A stretch of DNA of 5,066 nt. It comes from Prevotella sp. UBA3757. GTDB lineage: Bacteria > Bacteroidota > Bacteroidia > Bacteroidales > Bacteroidaceae. Positions 1 through 4,279 of this stretch are shown here, in pieces. The notes under the pieces were generated by a model. That model was given only the letters and a program-made list of their open reading frames with translations, was not told the DNA's origin and did not search any database. Made by a program: the position numbers and the translations under genes. The DNA lies in NCBI GenBank assembly GCA_002371715.1, contig DFGF01000053.1:5012-10077 (forward strand), written 5' to 3'. Every line of letters begins with the position of its first letter. Within the stretch, counting starts at the first letter, position 1.

Positions 1-13
1 TTGAACGTTGAAC
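1..13. repeat. RTTGAAC heptamer repeat, left copy
   Basis: Bases 1-6 (TTGAAC, a partial unit) and 7-13 (GTTGAAC) are followed by ATTTTCC, which begins like another unit and then diverges. They match the array at 4187-4214. The tract may extend beyond the window. It lies inside the methyltransferase reading frame; three heptamers on that strand would encode the seven-residue repeat FNVQRST. Confidence 0.6.
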
Positions 14-167
14 ATTTTCCAGTATTAAAAATAGAGTGGGGCTGGTAACCGGCACGAAGCAGGTCGCCCACCACCTTGGGGCCTTCTGCCACGAAGAGAC
101 CTTCACGTTTGCGGTTTTTCTTCGATTCCAGCGACTTAATCAGTTTGATTTGGTTCTTGCTCAGCAT
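1..167 (-). CDS. TrmH/SpoU-family RNA methyltransferase, N-terminal fragment
   Basis: The 55 visible codons start with MLSKNQIKLIKSLESKKNRK and continue to EGLFVAEGPKVVGDLLRAG. This is the characteristic N-terminus (RNA 2'-O ribose methyltransferase substrate-binding domain) of SpoU/TrmH-class SAM-dependent enzymes that methylate ribose 2'-OH groups in rRNA or tRNA. The SAM-binding knotted SPOUT domain would lie left of the window, so substrate and activity cannot be judged. The ATG at 167 is chosen because it begins the conserved block and lies about 24 bp after a perfect TAnnTTTG box at 198-191. Oddity: at about residues 51-55 the frame runs into RTTGAAC heptamer repeats (1-13) and reads KCSTF, where relatives usually have ordinary domain sequence. 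The frame may therefore carry a repeat insertion or be broken just outside the window. The family call is confident; integrity is unknown. Confidence 0.85.
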   Translation of the reverse strand, partial: MLSKNQIKLIKSLESKKNRKREGLFVAEGPKVVGDLLRAGYQPHSIFNTGKCSTF

Positions 168-190
168 AATTGTCTCATGTTATTTGACTG

Positions 191-198
191 CAAAATTA
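191..198 (-). promoter_or_regulatory. Promoter -7 box for the RNA methyltransferase gene
   Basis: On the minus strand, 198-191 reads TAATTTTG, a perfect match to the Bacteroidetes primary-sigma -7 consensus TAnnTTTG. It lies 23 bp before the ATG at 167, giving an expected 5' leader of roughly 15-20 nt. No clean TTTG -33 element is seen at the usual distance; the nearest is a CTTG with about 22 bp spacing. The start site is inferred. Confidence 0.6.
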
Positions 199-246
199 CT
201 AAAAAATATGGAATTACATGCAAGTTTCTTCAAAATGGTGCATGAT

Positions 247-399
247 TCATGTCCCAGAACTCCATTCCAAGCCGCCGCCCTGGTCGTCGTCGCTTCCGGT
301 GTTGTCGTCTCCGGTGTTGTTGTCGCGCATCACGAACTTCTTGCCGGGGGGCTTTCCGAGTTTCAGTTCCCTGTGCTGTGCAATTACTTTAATAGTCAT
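247..399 (-). CDS. Small acidic-tailed protein, possible HU-related remnant
   Basis: This 50-codon ORF runs from an ATG at 399 to a TGA at 249-247. It begins MTIKVIAQHRELKLGK, which resembles the start of Bacteroidales HU-related DNA-binding proteins (MTIKVIA... followed by LKxGK). After KKFVMR it passes directly into a low-complexity acidic tail (NNTGDDNTGSDDDQGGG, then LEW), also typical of the disordered C-termini of such proteins. The globular HU core of about 100 residues is missing, so this could be an internally deleted HU-like gene or a genuine short protein. The tail contains an imperfect 15-bp direct repeat encoding NTGDD. Coding is supported by GC-rich codons within AT-rich surroundings. 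No -7 box was found upstream of 399. The family link comes from memory of sequence style, not from an alignment. Confidence 0.5.
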   Translation of the reverse strand: MTIKVIAQHRELKLGKPPGKKFVMRDNNTGDDNTGSDDDQGGGLEWSSGT

Positions 400-512
400 A
401 GTCTAGTTTTGTTTCTGTGTTTGTTGATAATTTTGTTGTTAGTCTCCGTGTCGCCTGATTCCGCGTCCCGCAGGTGCTGTTAAGGCGGCATTCCCGAATT
501 TCAGATACCAGT
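400..512. other. Intergenic stretch without recognised feature
   Basis: This is an AT-rich part (about 400-440) followed by a GC-richer part (about 441-500). I find no start region with a TAnnTTTG box, no RNA gene and no convincing hairpin. A minus-strand open frame passes through it (645-439), but it starts at a TTG inside the duplicated promoter palindrome and includes the 21-bp repeat, so it is not considered coding. Confidence 0.4.
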
Positions 513-554
513 CGGAGTAATCATCAGTAAGTGCGGAGTAATCATCAGTAAGTA
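513..554. repeat. 21-bp tandem repeat, two copies
   Basis: Units at 513-533 and 534-554 share CGGAGTAATCATCAGTAAG plus the next T and differ only in the last base (G or A). A third partial unit, CGGAGT, follows at 555-560. The period equals two helical turns, so repeated sites would face the same side of the helix. The tract lies just upstream of the duplicated tamL promoter segment. A regulatory role is inference only. Confidence 0.8.
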
Positions 555-560
555 CGGAGT

Positions 561-607
561 GAAAAAGGCAAAAATATTTGGCTTTTTGCTCACTTATTCG
601 TACCTTT
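561..607. repeat. 47-bp direct repeat upstream of tamL, copy 1
   Basis: This segment aligns to 635-681 over 47 bp with two mismatches (568 G versus 642 C; 573 A versus 647 G), an offset of 74 bp. It holds an imperfect palindrome (arms 562-572 and 577-587, one mismatch) and a promoter-like region (TTTG at 577-580, TACCTTTT at 601-608). Confidence 0.9.
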
Positions 608-608
608 T
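577..608 (+). promoter_or_regulatory. Degenerate upstream tamL promoter (P2)
   Basis: A TTTG at 577-580 is followed after 20 bp by TACCTTTT at 601-608, one mismatch from TAnnTTTG; two extra T residues separate TACCTTT from the G found in the other copy. If active, it would give a leader of about 75 nt before the tamL ATG. It looks like the decayed partner of the perfect promoter at 651-682. Confidence 0.4.
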
Positions 609-634
609 TGCTTCGCAGGAAGGTACTCACGTTC

Positions 635-681
635 GAAAAAGCCAAAGATATTTGGCTTTTTGCTCACTTATTCGTACCTTT
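635..681. repeat. 47-bp direct repeat upstream of tamL, copy 2, with perfect palindrome
   Basis: This is the second copy of the 561-607 segment. Here the palindrome is perfect: AAAAAGCCAAA (636-646), a GATA loop, then TTTGGCTTTTT (651-661). The right arm contains the promoter -33 element, so the palindrome could be an operator. In RNA read from upstream it would form an 11-bp, AU-rich stem with U-residues in its 3' arm, a weak attenuator-like shape. Confidence 0.85.
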
Positions 682-682
682 G
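651..682 (+). promoter_or_regulatory. Main tamL promoter, Bacteroidetes type
   Basis: TTTG at 651-654, a 20-bp spacer and TACCTTTG at 675-682 give perfect matches to both Bacteroidetes elements (-33 TTTG, -7 TAnnTTTG). The predicted transcription start, about 5-9 bp further on (687-691), falls directly before the ATG at 692, so the transcript would be leaderless or nearly so. Box matching is direct; activity is inferred. Confidence 0.7.
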
Positions 683-691
683 CACGACGAT

Positions 692-2902
692 ATGCGCAAG
701 CTGCTCATGATATGTACTTTGGGGATGCTGTTGCTGGCATCCTGCTCGGAAACGAAATACGTGGCCGAGGGGCAGCTGCTGTTGGATAAAGTCAAGGTGC
801 GGAGCGACGTCAAGGACAGGGCCATCAATACCAGCGAATTGAAGTCGTACGTGCGCCAGCGCGGCAATTCCCGCTGGTTTTCGCTCATCAAGGTCCCGCT
901 GTATACCTATTCGCTGTCGGGACGTGACACGACACGTTGGCTGAACCGCACGCTGCGCTCCTTTGGCGAGCCGCCACAGCTCTACGACTCGTTGCTGACC
1001 GCGCAGTCGGCTGTCAGGCTGCGTGACAACCTGCAGAACAATGGCTTCCTCCGCGCCCGCGTGGATGTCAGCCGTCGGGTGAAGGGCAAGAAGGTGCGCA
1101 CCACCTACAACCTGCATCCCGGCCAGCGCTACTGGATACGGCACATCAGTTACGACATCCAGGACACGGCCATCGCTCGGCTGTTGAACGTGGCCGACAC
1201 CACGACGTGGGGACTGCACAGCGGCATGGCGTTCGACGCCGACAACCTGGACGGCGAGCGCGCGCGCATCGTCAGCGAACTGACACAGCAGGGCTATTAC
1301 CGATTCAACAAGGACTTTATATCATATAAGGCCGATTCCATCGAGGGTACGCCATACATTGACCTGACGCTCGTGCTGCACCGTTTCCGCAACGCGCAGG
1401 TGAAGGATGCGCCCCACGAGCGTTTCACGATGGGCAACATCACCTACAGCAGCGGCAACCGGGAGGACAGCACGATCCACCTGCGCCCCAAGGTGCTGCG
1501 CAACAACATCTTTCTGGAGCCGGGCGGCTACTATTCGTCGCGCCAGTTGCAGGACACCTACAACCACTTCGGGCGTCTGGGTGCCGTGCGCTATACCAAT
1601 ATCACGTTCAGCCAGCATCCGCTGGAACCCGTGCTCGACTGCCACATAGGCATCACTACCAATAAGCCGTCGACCATCTCCTTCCAGCCCGAAGGCACCA
1701 ATACGGCGGGCGACCTGGGGGCTGCGGCCTCGCTGACCTACCAGAACCGCAACCTGTTCCGGGGTTCGGAACTGCTGACCATCGAGCTGCGCGGGGCCTT
1801 TGAGGCCATCAGCGGACTGGAGGGCTATGCACAGCAGAATTTCGTGGAGTACAGCGTGGAGACGAAGCTCACTTTTCCCCGTTTCATCGCGCCCTTCCTG
1901 GCCCGGAGCTTCCGTCGGCGCATCAATGCCACCAGCGAGGTGTCTCTGCTCTACGACCGCCAGAACCGTCCCGAGTTCCGCCGCAGGGTGTTTTCGGTGG
2001 CTTGGCGCTACAAGTGGAACGACCAGCGCCACCACGACCGCTACCAGATAGACCTGCTTGACCTGAACTACATCTCGATGCCGTGGATCAGCGATACGTT
2101 CTACCGTGAATACCTGCTCGACACCAGTTCGCGCAATGCCATCCTGCGCTACAACTACGAAAACCTGTTCATCATGAAATTTGGCGTGGGCTATACCTAC
2201 AATAACGGGCGCATAGCCATCAAGGCCAAGGCCGAGACGGCGGGCAACCTGCTCAATGCGGCCTCGCGCGTCTTCGGATTCCACCGTAATGACGAGGGGC
2301 AGTACACTTTTGTTGACGTGGCTTTTGCCCAGTATGTCAAGGCCGATATTGACGTGACGCGCAACATCCCACTGGCCTACAATAACGAACTGGTGCTGCA
2401 CGTCGGACTGGGGGTGGCCTATCCTTACGGCAACAGTACCATTCTGCCCTTCGAGAAGCGTTACTTCGCGGGCGGTGCCAACAGCGTGCGCGGCTGGAGC
2501 GTGCGGTCGTTGGGGCCAGGACGCTTTGTGGGTACGGACGGGCGCATTGACTTCATCAACCAGACGGGCGACATGAAGCTTGACATGAATATGGAGTACC
2601 GTGCTAAACTGTTCTGGAAGTTCGGAGCCGCCCTGTTTGTCGATGCGGGTAATATCTGGACCCTGCGCGACTATCCCGAGCAGCCCGGCGGTCAGTTCCG
2701 TTTCTCCAACTTCTGGCAACAGCTGGCCGTGAGCTACGGTTTCGGCCTGCGCCTGAACTTCGACTACTTCATAGTGCGTTTCGACCTGGGCATGAAGGCC
2801 GTCAATCCCGCCTACGAGAGTCACCGCGAGCACTATCCGCTGCTATACCCGAAGTTCAGTCGCGACTTTGCATTCCACTTTGCGGTAGGCCTTCCATTCT
2901 GA
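692..2902 (+). CDS. tamL: TamL-type lipoprotein, BamA/TamA (Omp85) outer membrane assembly factor
   Basis: This 736-residue protein starts MRKLLMICTLGMLLLASC, a signal peptide with a clear lipobox (LASC) giving lipidated Cys18, then SETKYVAEGQLLLDKVKV, the usual opening of Bacteroidetes TamL. Residues about 22-330 are periplasmic POTRA-type domains; further repeats begin near Tyr147 and Met247. From about residue 335 (GTNTAGDLG) an Omp85 beta-barrel follows. It includes the L6-loop motif VRGW at 599-602, a variant of VRG(F/Y), and ends in an aromatic-capped strand, FAFHFAVGLPF, as expected of a BAM-recognised beta-signal. Known for the family: TamL replaces TamA in Bacteroidetes, partners the inner-membrane-anchored TamB, and helps outer-membrane biogenesis. 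No tamB is in the window. The frame is open from a TTG at 578, but that triplet lies in promoter repeat 1; the ATG at 692 is chosen for the signal peptide. The 3' end overlaps the opposing lipoprotein gene by 47 bp. A general BamA paralogue is the alternative name. Confidence 0.9.
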   Translation: MRKLLMICTLGMLLLASCSETKYVAEGQLLLDKVKVRSDVKDRAINTSELKSYVRQRGNSRWFSLIKVPLYTYSLSGRDTTRWLNRTLRSFGEPPQLYDSLLTAQSAVRLRDNLQNNGFLRARVDVSRRVKGKKVRTTYNLHPGQRYWIRHISYDIQDTAIARLLNVADTTTWGLHSGMAFDADNLDGERARIVSELTQQGYYRFNKDFISYKADSIEGTPYIDLTLVLHRFRNAQVKDAPHERFTMGNITYSSGNREDSTIHLRPKVLRNNIFLEPGGYYSSRQLQDTYNHFGRLGAVRYTNITFSQHPLEPVLDCHIGITTNKPSTISFQPEGTNTAGDLGAAASLTYQNRNLFRGSELLTIELRGAFEAISGLEGYAQQNFVEYSVETKLTFPRFIAPFLARSFRRRINATSEVSLLYDRQNRPEFRRRVFSVAWRYKWNDQRHHDRYQIDLLDLNYISMPWISDTFYREYLLDTSSRNAILRYNYENLFIMKFGVGYTYNNGRIAIKAKAETAGNLLNAASRVFGFHRNDEGQYTFVDVAFAQYVKADIDVTRNIPLAYNNELVLHVGLGVAYPYGNSTILPFEKRYFAGGANSVRGWSVRSLGPGRFVGTDGRIDFINQTGDMKLDMNMEYRAKLFWKFGAALFVDAGNIWTLRDYPEQPGGQFRFSNFWQQLAVSYGFGLRLNFDYFIVRFDLGMKAVNPAYESHREHYPLLYPKFSRDFAFHFAVGLPF

Positions 2903-3308
2903 CCATCCACCGTCCTTCGCGCCTGACGACCGTCACGCGGCACACGACCTCATTGGCTGCTGGCGCTGACAGTCCTTGCCCGTCCGCTATCAGGGCGTTG
3001 CTGACGGTCACTGTCACCTGTCGCAGCGTGTCGTTGGCAGCCTCGAAGCCGTCGTTCGTGCTGACCGTTGCTCCGCCGGCGTCGTTCAGCCGTTGCAGTT
3101 CCTCCTCGGTGGTGTTCGTCGCTGCATACTCCAGCCATTTGCGGCTTTCGGGTGTTGCGTATTGGGCGGCATCGTTGTAGTCGCAGTTGAAGTAGGCGTC
3201 GGCCCAGGCTCTGGCGGCTTCCTTGGCTTCGGTGTCATCGCCCGTTGCCGGGCTGCATCCTCCCATGATGACAGCCGTCAAGAAAAGTAAAAGCACTCTC
3301 ATAATCAT
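2856..3308 (-). CDS. Small lipoprotein, possible NTF2-like/DUF4878 fold
   Basis: This 150-residue protein begins MIMRVLLLFLTAVIMGGC, a short signal peptide with a usable but imperfect lipobox (MGGC, Cys18). An alternative ATG at 3302 (MRVLLL...) would give 148 residues. After a short acidic linker come helices (about 23-65: EAARAWADAYFNCDYNDAAQ, then a YATPES motif) and later beta-strand segments (QVTVTVSNAL; VVCRVTVVRREGRWMVRMEG). The helix-then-strand order and the closing 'REGRWMVRMEGLP' fit small NTF2-like/DUF4878 Bacteroidetes lipoproteins; this assignment is tentative and no function is known. An upstream in-frame TTG at 3332 is rejected because it falls in the -7 box. The last 15 codons lie antisense to the end of tamL, leaving no room for a terminator between the two genes. 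Confidence 0.8.
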   Translation of the reverse strand: MIMRVLLLFLTAVIMGGCSPATGDDTEAKEAARAWADAYFNCDYNDAAQYATPESRKWLEYAATNTTEEELQRLNDAGGATVSTNDGFEAANDTLRQVTVTVSNALIADGQGLSAPAANEVVCRVTVVRREGRWMVRMEGLPQSGMQSRD

Positions 3309-3329
3309 TAAATAACTAAAAAAACAATG

Positions 3330-3337
3330 CAAAGATA
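3330..3337 (-). promoter_or_regulatory. Promoter -7 box for the small lipoprotein gene
   Basis: On the minus strand, 3337-3330 reads TATCTTTG, a perfect TAnnTTTG match 21 bp before the ATG at 3308. No TTTG is present at the expected -33 position. The predicted leader is about 10-20 nt, A/T-rich and without a Shine-Dalgarno sequence, as usual in this phylum. Confidence 0.6.
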
Positions 3338-3360
3338 CGCAAAAAGTGGCTATTTTTTAT

Positions 3361-3368
3361 TACTTTTG
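3361..3368 (+). promoter_or_regulatory. Promoter -7 box for the MBL-fold hydrolase gene
   Basis: TACTTTTG at 3361-3368 matches TAnnTTTG perfectly and lies 19 bp before the ATG at 3388. No clear -33 TTTG is visible; that position falls next to the opposing -7 box at 3330-3337. The predicted leader is about 10-15 nt. Confidence 0.6.
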
Positions 3369-3387
3369 CAGAAATTTTGAAAAAACG

Positions 3388-4191
3388 ATGCTGAAATTCA
3401 TTTCTTTCGGTAGTGGCAGCAGTGGTAATTGCTACTGGTTGTCCACTGGTTCCGATGCCCTCATCATAGATATAGGCGTTGGCCTGCGCGGCCTGCGCAA
3501 GAACTGCAAGGAGTATGGTGTCAGCCTGCAGCAGATTCATCATGTGCTGGTGACTCACGACCATGCCGACCATATCAAGTCGGTGGGTTCGCTGAGTGCC
3601 GATTTCTCGTTGCCTGTCCACGCCACGCGCGAGGTACATGACGGCATCAACCGCAATTACTGCGTAGCCAAGAAGGTAGCCCCCGACCTGGCGTGCTACA
3701 TTGAGAAGGGCACAACCATCACCCTGGGCGACTTTCAGGTGACGCCGTTTGGCGTGCCCCACGACAGTGCCGACAATGTGGGCTACTTCATTGAGGCTGG
3801 CGGGACGAATTTCTGCCTGATTACCGATGCAGGTCAGGTGACCGATGAAATGAAGCCTTTTATTACCCGTGCCCGCCATCTCGTCATCGAGGCCAACCAC
3901 GACGAGGAGATGGTCGTGAACGGGCCTTATCCCAAGTTCCTGAAGGACCGCATCCTCTCCGCCACGGGCCATTTGTCAAACCGTGCCTGTGGCGAGGCCA
4001 TTGCCCAGAACATGAGCGAGGGATTGCAGCACGTCTGGCTGTGCCACCTCAGCGAGGAGAACAACCATCCCGAACTGGCGCGAAAGACCGTCGAGAGCGT
4101 GCTGCGCAGCTACGGCATTGTGGCGGGGACTGACCTTCAGGTGGAGGTGCTCAAGCGCAATTCGCCCACAGGACCGTTTGAACTACGCTGA
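3388..4191 (+). CDS. MBL-fold metallo-hydrolase, YycJ/WalJ-like
   Basis: This 267-residue protein opens MLKFISFGSGSSGNCYWL, the typical start of YycJ/WalJ proteins, and matches the family length of about 265. The metal-binding signature THDHADH gives His57, Asp58, His59, Asp61 and His62. Further likely ligands are His125 (VPHDSADN), Asp147 (ITDAGQ) and His220 (LCHLSEENN). EANHDEEM (His171) and GHLSNRACGEAI (His195) are also family-like. These residues predict a two-metal cytoplasmic hydrolase. Characterised relatives are linked to DNA processing or mismatch repair as 5'-3' exonuclease-like enzymes, and in Firmicutes the gene sits with walKR; no walKR is seen here, so the precise substrate is unknown. 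The ATG at 3388 is chosen over an in-frame start at 3346, which would lie upstream of the -7 box and adds 14 atypical residues. The stop codon lies within a heptamer repeat. It converges with proS. Confidence 0.9.
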   Translation: MLKFISFGSGSSGNCYWLSTGSDALIIDIGVGLRGLRKNCKEYGVSLQQIHHVLVTHDHADHIKSVGSLSADFSLPVHATREVHDGINRNYCVAKKVAPDLACYIEKGTTITLGDFQVTPFGVPHDSADNVGYFIEAGGTNFCLITDAGQVTDEMKPFITRARHLVIEANHDEEMVVNGPYPKFLKDRILSATGHLSNRACGEAIAQNMSEGLQHVWLCHLSEENNHPELARKTVESVLRSYGIVAGTDLQVEVLKRNSPTGPFELR

Positions 4192-4214
4192 ACGTTGAAC
4201 ATTGAACGTTGAAC
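4187..4214. repeat. RTTGAAC heptamer array, four units
   Basis: Units: GCTGAAC (4187-4193, one mismatch), GTTGAAC (4194-4200), ATTGAAC (4201-4207), GTTGAAC (4208-4214). The first unit includes the hydrolase stop codon TGA (4189-4191). The same motif occurs at the left end of the window (1-13). On the minus strand it reads GTTCAAY repeats. Confidence 0.9.
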
Positions 4215-4216
4215 GA

Positions 4217-4252
4217 AAGAGGTGAGAAGTTACCGAAAACTTCTCACCTCTT
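4217..4252. terminator. Stem-loop between convergent genes, probable bidirectional terminator
   Basis: AAGAGGTGAGAAGTT (4217-4231) pairs perfectly over 15 bp with 4238-4252, leaving a six-base loop ACCGAA (4232-4237). It sits between the ends of the MBL hydrolase gene and proS. Neither side has a long T-run (plus side: ATCTCTTGTCTCTTAATT), so it may end transcription inefficiently or mainly protect 3' ends. Confidence 0.7.
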
Positions 4253-4278
4253 ATCTCTTGTCTCTTAATTCTTAATTC
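4248..4278. repeat. Second heptamer-period tract (YTCTTRN)
   Basis: Period-7 units: CTCTTAT (4248-4254), CTCTTGT (4255-4261), CTCTTAA (4262-4268), TTCTTAA (4269-4275), then partial TTC (4276-4278). The tract starts inside the right arm of the stem-loop and ends just before the proS stop codon at 4280-4282. It has the same unit length as the RTTGAAC array but a different sequence. Confidence 0.75.
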
Positions 4279-4279
4279 G

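Noticed and set aside
76..483. Plus-strand frame of 135 codons over the left intergenic region
   Set aside because: It runs antisense to the RNA methyltransferase start and the small HU-like ORF, and its product is Val/Ser/Leu-rich without any recognisable domain.
439..645. Minus-strand frame of 68 codons with a repeated LTDDYSA segment
   Set aside because: The repeat peptide merely reflects the 21-bp tandem repeat, and the start is a TTG inside the duplicated promoter palindrome.
1322..2833. A 503-codon open frame antisense to tamL
   Set aside because: It is a mirror of the GC-rich tamL codons; its protein is low in recognisable motifs, whereas the plus strand has a signal peptide, POTRA regions and Omp85 barrel motifs throughout.
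3316..3972. Minus-strand frame of 218 codons antisense to the MBL hydrolase
   Set aside because: The plus strand holds the complete HDHADH-type hydrolase; the antisense product has no family features.
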